NCBI GenBank assembly: GCA_016722075.1
Contig: JADKGW010000002.1
Span: 1,054,001 to 1,118,000 of the forward strand
Reading direction: 5' to 3'
DNA: 64,000 nt
DNA from: Candidatus Kouleothrix ribensis
GTDB taxonomy: Bacteria > Chloroflexota > Chloroflexia > Chloroflexales > Roseiflexaceae
The translations under genes were made by a program, and so were the position numbers. Positions within the stretch are counted from its first letter, which is position 1. The number at the start of each line of letters is the position of its first letter. Shown here one piece after another: positions 36,726-45,400 of this stretch. Below the pieces are notes generated by a model. The model did not search any database. It saw only the letters and a program-made list of their open reading frames with translations, and had not been told where the DNA came from.

Positions 36726-38075
36726 GTGACAGCACCATCTGACCTGACGGCACCACCGACAATCGCTGAGCTCCCCGGCCCCAAGGCGCGGGCGATGATC
36801 AAGCGTGATACACGGGTATACGCCCCGTGCGCCGGCAGGGTATACCCCTTTGTGATCGAGCGCGGCGAGGGCGCATATGTGTGGGATGTCGACGGCAACC
36901 GCTACCTGGATCTGAACGCCGGGATCGCGGTAGTGTCGGCCGGGCACTCGCACCCGCGGATTGTGCGCGCCGTGCAAGAGCAGGCCGCCAAGTTCATCCA
37001 CATGGCCGGCACCGATTTCTATAGCGAGCCAATGGTCAAGTTCGGCGAGAAGCTGATCGGGCTGATGCCGCAGCAGTACGAGTGGCAGCTATTCCCCTGC
37101 AACTCAGGCACCGAAGCGGTCGAGGCCTCGATCAAGCTGGCGCGCTATGTTACAGGCCGGCAGGGCATTATCGCGTTTCTGGGCGCGTTCCACGGCCGCT
37201 CGTACGGCTCGCTCTCGCTCACGGCCTCGAAGCCGGTGCAGCGGCGCGGCTACTACCCGCTGGTGCCAGGCACATTCCATGCCTTCTACGCCAACCCCTA
37301 CCGCCCACCGCTCGATGTCGATCCGGCGCGCGTCAGCGAGGTGTGCCTGAACTATATCGAGCAGACGCTGTTCCACACGATCGCGCCGCCGCGCGACGTG
37401 GCCGCGATCATTGTCGAGCCGATCCAGGGTGAAGGCGGCTATATTGTGCCTGCGCCGGGCTTCCTGAAAGGGTTACGCCAGATCTGCGACCAGTATGGCA
37501 TCTTGCTGATCGCCGACGAGGTGCAGAGCGGTGTGGGCCGCACCGGCACAATCTGGGCATTCGAGCACGAAGGCATTGTGCCCGATATCGTGGCTTCGGC
37601 CAAGGGCCTGGGCAGCGGCATGCCGATCGGCGCGATGGTGGCGCGCAAGGTTCTGACAGAGCGCTGGGAGCCGGGATCGCATGGTAATACCTACGGCGGC
37701 AACGCACTGGCCTGCGCCGCCGGCTACGAGGTGCTCTCATTGGTCGAAGAGCAGCTCGCCGCCAATGCGGCCAAGGTCGGCGCATACTTCATGCACAAGC
37801 TGAACGAGCTGGCCACGCGCTATGAGCAGATCGGTGATGTACGCGGCCGCGGCCTGATGATCGGCCTCGATTTCGTGAAAGACCGTGCGACCCGCGAGCC
37901 GGCGCGCAAGCTGGCCCACGATGTGATGGAGCAGGCCTACCAGCACGGGCTGCTGCTGCTGACATGCGGCGCCTCGACGATTCGCTTCTGCCCGCCGCTG
38001 GTGCTCACCGAAGCGCAGGTCGACGAGGGGCTGGCGCTGCTCGAAGAGTCGCTGGTGGCCGCGCTACAGCAGTAG
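36726..38075 (+). CDS. Class III pyridoxal-phosphate aminotransferase
   Basis: 449 residues. Acetylornithine / 4-aminobutyrate aminotransferase family. PLP-binding features: PCNSGTEAVEASIKLAR, FHGRSYGSLSLT, the aspartate in LLIADEVQSGVGRTG and the Schiff-base Lys in VASAKGLGSGMPIGAM. The N-terminal IKRDTRVYAPCAGRVYP is typical of the omega-amino-acid/GABA branch. Substrate cannot be assigned firmly. GTG 36726 is chosen because AGGAGG lies 5 nt upstream; ATG 36687 is in frame but has a poor site. Confidence 0.92.
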   Translation: MTAPSDLTAPPTIAELPGPKARAMIKRDTRVYAPCAGRVYPFVIERGEGAYVWDVDGNRYLDLNAGIAVVSAGHSHPRIVRAVQEQAAKFIHMAGTDFYSEPMVKFGEKLIGLMPQQYEWQLFPCNSGTEAVEASIKLARYVTGRQGIIAFLGAFHGRSYGSLSLTASKPVQRRGYYPLVPGTFHAFYANPYRPPLDVDPARVSEVCLNYIEQTLFHTIAPPRDVAAIIVEPIQGEGGYIVPAPGFLKGLRQICDQYGILLIADEVQSGVGRTGTIWAFEHEGIVPDIVASAKGLGSGMPIGAMVARKVLTERWEPGSHGNTYGGNALACAAGYEVLSLVEEQLAANAAKVGAYFMHKLNELATRYEQIGDVRGRGLMIGLDFVKDRATREPARKLAHDVMEQAYQHGLLLLTCGASTIRFCPPLVLTEAQVDEGLALLEESLVAALQQ

Positions 38076-38097
38076 CCGGCGCCCGGCCATGCATGCA

Positions 38098-38127
38098 GCG
38101 AGGGCCGCCCGTGTGGGCGGCCCTCGC
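38098..38127. terminator. Strong bidirectional hairpin
   Basis: A perfect 13-bp GC-rich stem (38098-38110 with 38115-38127) with GTGT loop lies between the aminotransferase gene and the convergent 33-residue gene. No T tract on either side, so it could be a Rho-assisted terminator or transcript-end stabiliser. Confidence 0.6.
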
Positions 38128-38153
38128 ATTCGTCTAGTGGTGACTGGCAAGCG

Positions 38154-38255
38154 TTAGCTACCAGGGCCTCCGCCGTAAAGGACGCACACGGCAGCCTCTT
38201 CGACCAACTCTTCCTCGGTGTAGGTGGCAAGCACCTCGGGGCGCTCGTACTGCAT
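38154..38255 (-). CDS. RiPP-precursor-like 33-residue peptide
   Basis: Starts MQYERPEVLATY, continues TEEELVEEAAVC and ends VLYGGGPGS. Residues 3-8 (YERPEV) match the YxxPxL/V leader motif bound by RRE domains in lasso and some other RiPP systems; the Glu-rich helix then leads to a short Cys/Gly tail that would be the core. A very strong ribosome site (GAGAGGAGGTGA, 38275-38264) lies 8 nt before ATG; an extended -10 (TGCTACAGT, 38324-38316) lies upstream and a hairpin downstream, so it is a complete unit. No modification enzyme, RRE, protease or dedicated exporter is seen nearby, so maturation would be in trans. Family assignment is inference. Confidence 0.6.
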   Translation of the reverse strand: MQYERPEVLATYTEEELVEEAAVCVLYGGGPGS

Positions 38256-38263
38256 ATGCTCGG

Positions 38264-38275
38264 TCACCTCCTCTC
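38264..38275 (-). promoter_or_regulatory. Strong ribosome binding site of the 33-residue peptide
   Basis: GAGAGGAGGTGA on the minus strand is nearly fully complementary to the 16S 3' end and 8 nt from ATG, stronger than for most genes in this window. Confidence 0.75.
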
Positions 38276-38315
38276 AAAAATTGCGTGTCCATCGCCATAG
38301 GATGGGTGTAGACAT

Positions 38316-38324
38316 ACTGTAGCA
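38316..38324 (-). promoter_or_regulatory. Extended -10 element of the small peptide gene
   Basis: TGCTACAGT on the minus strand, predicted start near 38309, about 54 nt of leader before the peptide ATG. Confidence 0.45.
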
Positions 38325-38420
38325 AATTACCCGGCCGCATGGTTTGACAATCTGTTCACATCAAGCCAGATTACTATACAATATCGTCATCCTGCATGCG
38401 GCAGCGCACGTGGCCCCAGG

Positions 38421-38450
38421 TTGGACAAATTGGCTAAAACCGGGTAGACT
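38421..38450 (+). promoter_or_regulatory. Promoter candidate for the solute-binding protein gene
   Basis: TTGGAC (38421-38426), 18 bp, TAGACT (38445-38450); the start would be 160 nt upstream of the gene. Confidence 0.4.
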
Positions 38451-38616
38451 CGGGCGGCCCTGGGGGTGAGGCATGCTGCGTGCGCACTGTACGCGGCCGC
38501 ACCACGAGGCACACGCAACCAGGGCGCTGGGGATGTCTATTCTGCGTAATCGATGCCACCTGTAGATGCTTGCGCATGAGCTACCACGCTACAGGGCTTG
38601 ATCGCGACAACTATCA

Positions 38617-40437
38617 ATGAGATCGTTCGTTCCGACCTATCAGATCATTCGCCGGGCAGGCCTGGTCATCGTTCTGAGCATGCTGCTCTCGGCCTGCGCG
38701 ATTGAGGGCGGGGTGCCCAATAATGCTGCAGCGCCAACCGCAGTGCCGCTGGGCCAGGCCACCAGCGGCGCTGCCACGGCTACCGCTGCACCAAACAATG
38801 CCTGGACGATCGGGCTGCTAGATCAGCCACGCTCGCTGCTGCCGTACCAGGCCTCTAGCGGCGCTGCACGGGTCGCCGCGCCGATCACCGAGCTGCTCTT
38901 TCCATCACCGGCGCTGGCGTACAACTACGGCTACACTACCACCGGTGTGCTCGAGCGCATCCCGTCGTTAGAAAACGGCGATGCCGAGATTCGCAAATTC
39001 GCTGTGTACCTCGATGCAGCCGGTAGCATTACCACTACCGTGACTGAGGTGATCACGCAGGTCGACCAGCTTGTCGTCACGTTTCACTGGAACCCGCAGC
39101 TGCGCTGGTCGGATGGCCAGCCGGTTACGGCCGACGACTCGCTGTTTGCCTACGAGGCGGCACGGGCGGCCCCCATCAGCACCGATATCAGCGACCGGCT
39201 GGCCCAGATCGCCAGCTACGAGCGCATCGACGACCACACCACCCGTGCGACGCTGCGCCCCGACGTGGCCAGCCCAACCTACTATTTGAGCTACTGGGCG
39301 CCGCTGCCGCGCCACTTGCTCAAGGGCACGCCGCCCGATCAGATCTTCAGCGGCGAGTTTGCGCGCAAGCCGATCGGCTATGGGCCATATGCGCTCGAGC
39401 GCCAGAGCGACCGCGAGCTGACACTGGTGCGCAATCAGCACTACGCCGGCACGCCGCCGCCGGCCGAGCGAGTCACCTTTACGTTTCTGCCAAGCGCCGA
39501 TCTGCTGCGCGCCGGTGTGCTGAACGGCAACCTTGATCTGGCCGCAACCGACCGGCCGTCGCCCGAGTTGCTGGCGACGCTCGCGCGTGATCGCGCCCAG
39601 GGCAGCCTGCAAGCCAGCTACCTGCCCAGCCCGAACTGGGAGCATGTCGACTTCAACCTCGATGTGCCCGAGCTACAAGACGCGCGCATCCGGCACGCCA
39701 TTGCGCTCGGCACCAACCGCCAGGCCATGGCCGAGGCACTGTTCGGCGGGCAGGTGCCGGTGCTGCACAGCTGGGTGCTGCCGGGGCAGGCCGAGGCCGC
39801 GCCGCCCGATCAGATCGCGCGCTACGACTACAACCCCGACGAGGCGCGCAACCTGCTCGACCAGGCCGGCTTTACCGTGGCCGAAGGCAGCCCGATCCGC
39901 GCCTCGGCCGATGGCATTACGCTGACGTTTGCGCTGCTGACGACCGAGGGCACGCCGATCCGCCAGCAGATCGCCCAGCAGTTTCAGCGCGATATGCTGG
40001 CGATTGGTATCGATATTCAGGTGCAGGCGCTGCCGCTCGAGCAATTTATTGGGCCGGATGGGCCGCTGTTCCAGCGCCAGTTCGATATCGCCCTGTTCGG
40101 CTGGACGGCCAGCCCCGATCCGGGCGGGCTGCTGCTGTGGAGTTGCGCGGCCATCCCCAGCCCCGACAATAACTTCACCGGCGATAATTTCACCGGATGG
40201 TGCAAGCGCGATGCGAATCGCGCCATCCGCGAGGCCGTGACCTCGCTCGATTTCGCGCAGCGCAAGGCCGCCTACCTGCGCCAGCAACAGCTGTGGGCCG
40301 ACGATCTGCCGGTGCTGCCGCTGTTCCAGCGCCTGGGTGTCGTGCTGGCCGCGCCCGGCATTAGCGGCGTGCAGCCCGATGGGCTTGCGCCTGTTACGTG
40401 GAATATCGGCGCCTGGAAACGCGCGGCGCCAGTGTAA
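38617..40437 (+). CDS. ABC transporter substrate-binding lipoprotein, family 5
   Basis: 606 residues. Signal peptide with lipobox LLSACA, lipidated Cys at 27, then a Thr/Ala-rich linker. The SBP_bac_5 (peptide/nickel-binding) domain spans about 60-590: LVVTFHWNPQLRWSDGQPVTADD, AHR-type RHAIALGTNRQAMAEALFGG and the C-terminal LPLFQRLGVVLA. Ligands of the family are peptides, nickel or sugars. No permease or ATPase genes are adjacent, so the cognate importer is elsewhere. It starts a five-gene plus-strand run with VanZ, adenosine deaminase, M20 peptidase and perhaps dprA. Confidence 0.93.
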   Translation: MRSFVPTYQIIRRAGLVIVLSMLLSACAIEGGVPNNAAAPTAVPLGQATSGAATATAAPNNAWTIGLLDQPRSLLPYQASSGAARVAAPITELLFPSPALAYNYGYTTTGVLERIPSLENGDAEIRKFAVYLDAAGSITTTVTEVITQVDQLVVTFHWNPQLRWSDGQPVTADDSLFAYEAARAAPISTDISDRLAQIASYERIDDHTTRATLRPDVASPTYYLSYWAPLPRHLLKGTPPDQIFSGEFARKPIGYGPYALERQSDRELTLVRNQHYAGTPPPAERVTFTFLPSADLLRAGVLNGNLDLAATDRPSPELLATLARDRAQGSLQASYLPSPNWEHVDFNLDVPELQDARIRHAIALGTNRQAMAEALFGGQVPVLHSWVLPGQAEAAPPDQIARYDYNPDEARNLLDQAGFTVAEGSPIRASADGITLTFALLTTEGTPIRQQIAQQFQRDMLAIGIDIQVQALPLEQFIGPDGPLFQRQFDIALFGWTASPDPGGLLLWSCAAIPSPDNNFTGDNFTGWCKRDANRAIREAVTSLDFAQRKAAYLRQQQLWADDLPVLPLFQRLGVVLAAPGISGVQPDGLAPVTWNIGAWKRAAPV

Positions 40438-40446
40438 GATACAGAC

Positions 40447-40842
40447 ATGCCTAAATCATTACCTGCGCGCCTGCTGCCGCTGATCGAACAGCCGGTGGCG
40501 CGCTGGCTGGCCGCGATCGGCTGGACAGCGCTGATCTTCTTCTTCTCGGCACAATCGAAACTGCCATCGCCCGACGACCCGTGGGTCGATTTTCTGTTCA
40601 AGAAATCGGCGCACTTCACGGTCTACGGCATACTGGCGGTGCTATACTGGCGCGTACTACCGCCAAGCGTGCCGCGTGCCCGGCTGGCATGGCTGCTGGC
40701 CACACTGTACGCGATCAGCGACGAATACCATCAATCGTTTGTGGCCAACCGCCACCCGGCCGTGCGCGACGTGATCATCGACGCGTGCGGCGCCGCTACC
40801 GCGCTGCTGCTGTGGCGCTGGCTGCGGCGTAACCGCCCGTAG
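40447..40842 (+). CDS. VanZ-like membrane protein
   Basis: 131 residues, three to four membrane segments. VanZ pattern: SAQSKLPSP near residue 35, KSAHFTVYGILAVLYWR, and the C-terminal YAISDEYHQSFVANRHPAVRDVIIDACG with conserved DExHQ. VanZ proteins affect tolerance to glycopeptides in some bacteria but most have no proven role. It starts 9 nt after the solute-binding gene. Confidence 0.88.
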   Translation: MPKSLPARLLPLIEQPVARWLAAIGWTALIFFFSAQSKLPSPDDPWVDFLFKKSAHFTVYGILAVLYWRVLPPSVPRARLAWLLATLYAISDEYHQSFVANRHPAVRDVIIDACGAATALLLWRWLRRNRP

Positions 40843-40899
40843 TACGGGCGGCCCAGGAAGCTGCTACCCCCTGTGAATCGGAGAATCGGAGCCGGTGCT

Positions 40900-41940
40900 A
40901 TGTCGCTCACGAGCTATATTGCGGCCATGCCCAAGGTCGAGCTGCATGTCCACCTCGAGGGCGCGGTGCAGCCAGCCACGCTGCTGCAGCTCGCGCAGCG
41001 CAACCAGGTGCGCCTGCCGGCCCAGAGCGTGGCCGGCCTGCGGCGCTGGTATACCTTCACCAACTTCGCGCACTTCGTCGAGATCTACCAGACGCTCTCG
41101 GCCTGCATCCGCACGCCCGACGACATTGAGCTGATCGCGCGCGAGTTCCTGGCCGGGCAGGCTGCTCAGAACATCCGCTATAGCGAAGTGACCTACACTG
41201 CCTACACGCACTACACGCAGAAGGGGCTGCCATTCGCCGATCAGCTGGCCGCGCTCAATCGTGCCCGCAGCTGGGCGGCGCGCGAGCTGGGCGTGGCGAT
41301 CGGGCTGGTGATCGACATCGATCGTGCGATGCCCGGCGAGCTGAGCCCAACCGTGGCCGATTGGGCGATCGGCGCCATGGGCGCTGGTGTTGTCGCACTC
41401 GGCCTGGGCGGCGCCGAGGTCGGCAACCCGCCCGAGAAGCACCAGGCTGCCTTTGCGCGCGCGCACGCCGCCGGGTTGCCATGCGTGCCACATGCCGGTG
41501 AAACCGGCGGGGCCAGCAGTATCTGGGGCGCGCTACGCGCGCTCGGCGCACAGCGGATCGGCCACGGTGTGCGCTGCCTGGAAGATGCGGCGCTGGTGGC
41601 CGAGCTGCGCGACCGCCAGATCCCCCTGGAGATCTGCCCGACCAGCAATATGTGCCTGGGCGTGGTGCCAAGCATGGCGGCCCACCCGCTGCCGCAGCTG
41701 ATCGACGCCGGCCTGTGTGTGACGCTCAACTCCGACGATCCGCCGATGTTCAACACCACGCTCACAAACGAGTATATAGCGGTAGCGCAGACATTCGGCT
41801 GGGGCGCGCACGAGCTCGAGCAGCTGACGCTCAACGCCGTACGCGCCAGCCTGCTGCCGGCACCCCAGCGCGCCATATATGCGCGCGAGTTCACCGCTGC
41901 GTTCGCGCAGCTGCGTGCCGAGCACCTTAGCACAATGTAA
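40900..41940 (+). CDS. add: Adenosine deaminase family protein
   Basis: Zinc hydrolase converting adenosine (or a related purine nucleoside such as aminodeoxyfutalosine) to the inosine form. 346 residues. Metal ligands: the paired His in KVELHVHLEGA, the His in VPHAGETGGASS with catalytic Glu, QRIGHGVR and the Asp in VTLNSDDPPMFNT. ATG 40900 has GGAG 8 nt upstream; the in-frame GTG 40873 has none. Purine salvage role likely. Twelve nt before the M20 gene. Confidence 0.92.
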   Translation: MSLTSYIAAMPKVELHVHLEGAVQPATLLQLAQRNQVRLPAQSVAGLRRWYTFTNFAHFVEIYQTLSACIRTPDDIELIAREFLAGQAAQNIRYSEVTYTAYTHYTQKGLPFADQLAALNRARSWAARELGVAIGLVIDIDRAMPGELSPTVADWAIGAMGAGVVALGLGGAEVGNPPEKHQAAFARAHAAGLPCVPHAGETGGASSIWGALRALGAQRIGHGVRCLEDAALVAELRDRQIPLEICPTSNMCLGVVPSMAAHPLPQLIDAGLCVTLNSDDPPMFNTTLTNEYIAVAQTFGWGAHELEQLTLNAVRASLLPAPQRAIYAREFTAAFAQLRAEHLSTM

Positions 41941-41952
41941 AGGAGCACCCAA

Positions 41953-43314
41953 ATGGATCAAGCGCTCGAGAGCTACCTCGAGGCGAGCAGCGGCGCGGCC
42001 CAGGCACTACTCGAGCAGCTGTGCCGCCAGCCAAGCATCGCCGCGCAGGGCGTTGGCATCGACGCAATGGCCGGTATGGTCGAAGGGCTGCTGCGCGAAG
42101 CCGGCTTCAGCACCCGCCGGCTGCTCGCCGAAGGTGCGCCGCCCGCGATCTATGGCGAGCTGAAGGGCCGCAGCCCCTACACCCTGCTGCTGTACAATCA
42201 CTACGATGTGCAGCCGGCCGAGCCGCTCGAGCTGTGGCACTCGCCGGCATTCGAGCCAACCGTACGCGAAGGCAAGCTATTCGCGCGCGGTGCCTCCGAC
42301 AACAAAGGCGAGATTGCAGCGCGGCTGGCGGCGATCCGTGCGCTGCGCGCCACCTACGGCGAGCTACCGATCACTCTGCGCTGGATCATCGAAGGTGAGG
42401 AGGAGATTGGCAGCCCGCACTTCGCAGCCATCGCCGAGCCATACGCCGGGCTGCTCGCTGCCGACGGCTGCCTGTGGGAAGGGTCGGGCTTCAGCGCCGG
42501 TGGCCAGCCCGAGCTTGTGCTTGGCACAAAAGGGCTGCTGTATGTGCAGCTCGATCTGGCCTGCCTCGGCGGCGACGCACACTCGGGTTATGCCCCCATC
42601 CTGCCTAGCGCTGCCTGGCGGCTAGTGCAGGCGCTGGCCACGCTGCGCGCGCCTTCAGGGCGCGTGCTAATCCCTGGCTTCTACGAAGTGGTGCGCGCAC
42701 CTACGCCAGCCCAGCTGGCCGCACTGGCCGACCAGCCCGACACAACCGAGCAGCTGCGCGAAACCTACGGTGTTGGCCAGTTCGTCGACCAGCTATCGGG
42801 GCTGGCCTTGCGCGAGCGCCAGTCGTTCGGCCCCACCTGCAATATTGCCGGCCTGAGCAGCGGCTACACTGGCGAGGGTTCGAAGACGGTGCTGCCGGCG
42901 CGAGCCATGGCCAAGATCGACTTCCGCCTGGTGCCCGATCAGACCCCCGAGGCCATTCTGGCGGCACTGCGTGCGCACCTCGACGCTGCCGGCTACGAGG
43001 ATATTACGATCACCACATTCGGCGCCTGTGCCGCAGTCGTCACGCCGATCGACGACCCGTTCGTTCGGCGCATCGCAGCCATCGCCGAGCACTACAATGG
43101 GCAGAAACCGGTGATCACGCCGATCATCGGCGGTACGCTGCCGTTGCTTGGCGCGCTCGAGCATTTCGTCGGTGTGCCGGGCCTGTGTGCGCCCGGCAAC
43201 CCGGTGTATTGGGCCAACGGTATGCATGCGCCAAACGAGCATATTCGCCTGGCCGACCTCGAGCAGGCTGTGCGGTTCAACTGCCACATGTTTCAGGCCC
43301 TGGGAACCGCATGA
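41953..43314 (+). CDS. M20 family dipeptidase
   Basis: Di-zinc peptidase of the M20/carnosinase-like type, 453 residues, cytosolic. All active-site residues are present: H83 and D85 (YNHYD), bridging D116 (ARGASDNKG), E150-E151 (EGEEEIGSP), D171, the lid H210 (GGDAHSG) and the final metal His in GMHAPNEHIRL. It is the closest relative in the window of the degenerate homologue at 27884-29224. Ribosome site AAAGGAG just upstream; 12 nt after the deaminase gene. Confidence 0.93.
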   Translation: MDQALESYLEASSGAAQALLEQLCRQPSIAAQGVGIDAMAGMVEGLLREAGFSTRRLLAEGAPPAIYGELKGRSPYTLLLYNHYDVQPAEPLELWHSPAFEPTVREGKLFARGASDNKGEIAARLAAIRALRATYGELPITLRWIIEGEEEIGSPHFAAIAEPYAGLLAADGCLWEGSGFSAGGQPELVLGTKGLLYVQLDLACLGGDAHSGYAPILPSAAWRLVQALATLRAPSGRVLIPGFYEVVRAPTPAQLAALADQPDTTEQLRETYGVGQFVDQLSGLALRERQSFGPTCNIAGLSSGYTGEGSKTVLPARAMAKIDFRLVPDQTPEAILAALRAHLDAAGYEDITITTFGACAAVVTPIDDPFVRRIAAIAEHYNGQKPVITPIIGGTLPLLGALEHFVGVPGLCAPGNPVYWANGMHAPNEHIRLADLEQAVRFNCHMFQALGTA

Positions 43315-43378
43315 TCTGGCCCTGACACGCAGCGCTATTCTGCCCCACGGCCCATGCACAATCGAAGCCCCCGCAAGC

Positions 43379-43407
43379 GCGACGTTGCCAGGCTCTGGTA
43401 ACGTCGC
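43379..43407. repeat. Hairpin just upstream of the dprA -10
   Basis: GCGACGTT (43379-43386) pairs with 43400-43407, with CCAG/CTGG extending the stem, leaving 3 nt. The -10 begins 3 nt further on. It could end the M20 transcript or act as an operator covering the -35 region. Confidence 0.55.
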
Positions 43408-43409
43408 GC

Positions 43410-43418
43410 TGCTATACT
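43410..43418 (+). promoter_or_regulatory. Extended -10 element of dprA
   Basis: TGCTATACT, 51 nt before the dprA ATG. Confidence 0.55.
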
Positions 43419-43469
43419 TTCCACGATACCTACTCATACGACACGCCTGGAGCGCCCTACGGCACTATT

Positions 43470-44588
43470 ATGGACAACACGCGCTTCTACCTTGGCTTTA
43501 ATCTGGTGAACGGCATTGGCCCGGCACGGCTCGACCGGCTGATCGACTTCTGTGGCTCGATCGAAGCCGCCTGGCGCGCCCGGCCAGCCGATGTACTGGC
43601 AGCCGGACTCGACGCCCGCAGCGCGCACGCGCTGCGCCTAGCCCAGCGCACAGTCGACCTGGACACCGAGCTCGAGCGCGCCGCGCAGGCTGGCATCCAG
43701 CTGCTCACCCGCGAGCACGCCGCCTACCCGGCTGTGCTTGCGCAGATCCCCGCGCCGCCACCGCTGCTGTATGTGCGCGGGCGGCTGGCAGCCGTCGACG
43801 CCTGGAGCGTGGCGGTGGTCGGCACGCGCTCGCCCACTTCCTACGGCAAAGAAGCCGCCCGCCGGCTGGCCGGCGACCTGGCTGGCGCCGGGGTTACAGT
43901 GATCAGCGGGCTTGCGATCGGCATCGACACACTGGCCCACACGGCGGCGCTCGAGGCGGGCGGGCGCACAATTGCGGTGCTGGCCTGCGGCGCCGACCTG
44001 GTGTACCCCGAGCGCAACCGCGCGCTGGCCGAGCAGATCTGCCAGGCCGGCGCGATCATCTCTGAGTTTCCACTAGGCGCCAAACCCACCCCGCAGATGT
44101 TCCCGGTGCGCAACCGGCTGATCAGCGGCCTGGCGCTAGGCACCCTGGTGATCGAAGCCGGGATCAGCAGCGGCGCACTAATCACCGTCGACTATGCGCT
44201 CGAGCAGGGCCGCGATGTGTTTGCCGTGCCCGGCTCGATCTTCTCGAAGGTTAGCCAGGGCACCAACCAGCTACTGCGCAATGGTGCCACAATCGCTACC
44301 TCCGCGCAAGACATGCTCGAGGCGCTCAACCTCAATGCCGCCACAGCTCAGCAGGAGATCCAGCTGGCCTTTCCCGACGACCCGGCCGAGGCTGCGCTGC
44401 TCGATCTGGTATCGTACGAGCCGCAGCACATCGACGAGCTGCGCCGCGCGAGCGGCCTGGCGGTGGCTGATGTCTCGGCTATGCTGGCGATGATGGAGCT
44501 GAAGGGGCTGGTGCGCCAGGCCGGCGCGCTCCAGTATGTGCGTGTGCGCGAGCTGCGTGCAGAGTACCTCGCAGCTACTCAGCCATAG
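43470..44588 (+). CDS. dprA: DNA-processing protein DprA
   Basis: Loads RecA onto incoming single-stranded DNA in natural transformation. 372 residues, full length. N-terminal helix-hairpin-helix-like segment (about 5-70), Rossmann-like DprA domain (about 75-290) with VAVVGTRSPTSYGKEAARRL, VISGLAIGIDTLAH, and FPVRNRLISGLALGTLVIEA, and a C-terminal winged helix (about 310-365). Presence implies at least a potential for DNA uptake. Convergent with the ribosomal protein operon. Confidence 0.95.
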   Translation: MDNTRFYLGFNLVNGIGPARLDRLIDFCGSIEAAWRARPADVLAAGLDARSAHALRLAQRTVDLDTELERAAQAGIQLLTREHAAYPAVLAQIPAPPPLLYVRGRLAAVDAWSVAVVGTRSPTSYGKEAARRLAGDLAGAGVTVISGLAIGIDTLAHTAALEAGGRTIAVLACGADLVYPERNRALAEQICQAGAIISEFPLGAKPTPQMFPVRNRLISGLALGTLVIEAGISSGALITVDYALEQGRDVFAVPGSIFSKVSQGTNQLLRNGATIATSAQDMLEALNLNAATAQQEIQLAFPDDPAEAALLDLVSYEPQHIDELRRASGLAVADVSAMLAMMELKGLVRQAGALQYVRVRELRAEYLAATQP

Positions 44589-44664
44589 CCCGGCACTATT
44601 AGCGGAAACACACATGGGACATCCTGAATTTAATCATACGCGATAGAAGCCTTTCTGATGCGGC

Positions 44665-44709
44665 ATCCCCCTCACCCCTGACCCCCGCTCCCCCGCGGGG
44701 GGCGGGGGA
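44665..44709. repeat. C-rich heptamer array after dprA
   Basis: Seven-base words CCCCTCA, CCCCTGA, CCCCCGC lead into a GC-rich hairpin (44682-44708). Part of the same class of repeats as the nuo arrays. Confidence 0.55.
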
Positions 44710-44720
44710 ACATGATGTAG

Positions 44721-44757
44721 CGTTGTGGTGCGGCGGCTGCGCCGCCGCACCACAACG
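44721..44757. terminator. 17-bp perfect hairpin between dprA and rplL
   Basis: 44721-44737 pairs perfectly with 44741-44757 with a 3-nt loop. No T tract on the plus side. It lies between two convergent units and may shield both 3' ends. Confidence 0.55.
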
Positions 44758-44759
44758 CA

Positions 44760-44792
44760 GAAAAAGAACCCCTCCCCGGATACGGGGAGGGG
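44760..44792 (-). terminator. Rho-independent terminator of the ribosomal protein operon
   Basis: On the minus strand CCCCTCCCC (44792-44784) pairs with 44777-44769 and is followed by TTCTTTTT (44768-44761). It lies 76 nt after the rplL stop. Confidence 0.75.
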
Positions 44793-44867
44793 GCAGGGGG
44801 AGGGGTTCCTTAAGTTCGGGATGAATCATGTACGATCAGTTGTACCGAGCCAGCGCCCGCTGGCAGG

Positions 44868-45272
44868 CTACTTGATGTCGGCGGTGGCGCCGACCTCAAC
44901 CAGCTTGGCCTTGGTGGCCTCGGCCTCTTCCTTACTGACGCCTTCCTTGATCGGCTTCGGCGCACTCTCGACCAGGTCCTTAGCCTCCTTGAGGCCCAGG
45001 CCGCTGACCAGCTCGCGCACGACCTTGATCACCTGGATCTTGTTTGCGCCGGCGTTGGTCAGAATGACATCGAACTCGGTCTGCTCTTCGACCGGGGCCG
45101 GTGCTGCCGCGCTATCGCCACCAGCCGCAGCGGCTGGCGCCACACCGGCAAACACCGGTGCCGCCGCCGTCACGCCCCACTTCTCTTCCATCGTCTTCTT
45201 CAGCTCGACCAGCTCGAGCACGTTTAGCGTCTCGATGCTCTCGATAATACTGTTGACTTTGTCGCTCGCCAT
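44868..45272 (-). CDS. rplL: 50S ribosomal protein L7/L12
   Basis: Stalk protein recruiting translation GTPases. 134 residues from ATG 45272 (AAGGAG 9 nt upstream). N-terminal dimerisation helix (SIETLNVLELVELKKTMEEK), an Ala/Pro hinge (about 35-65), and C-terminal domain with KIQVIKVVRELVSGLGLKEA and KPIKEGVSKEEAE. An in-frame ATG 33 nt upstream is less likely. Last gene of the operon; rpoB does not follow. Confidence 0.97.
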   Translation of the reverse strand: MASDKVNSIIESIETLNVLELVELKKTMEEKWGVTAAAPVFAGVAPAAAAGGDSAAAPAPVEEQTEFDVILTNAGANKIQVIKVVRELVSGLGLKEAKDLVESAPKPIKEGVSKEEAEATKAKLVEVGATADIK

Positions 45273-45400
45273 GGGAATACTCTCCTTATTGGTTTGATCT
45301 TGCAATCATATAGGGTTACACGGCCGATGCGCTGGCCTACGCCGCGCCGATTCGAGCTGCGGCAGCAACGCTCGGGCTGTGCGTCGTGCTACTATGCGAT

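Larger units (their letters stand above)
38276..38616. other. Intergenic region between the small peptide and the solute-binding protein
   Basis: About 340 bp with promoters in both directions and no other gene seen: the minus-strand extended -10 at 38316-38324 and plus-strand candidates near 38355-38382 and 38421-38450. Confidence 0.5.
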
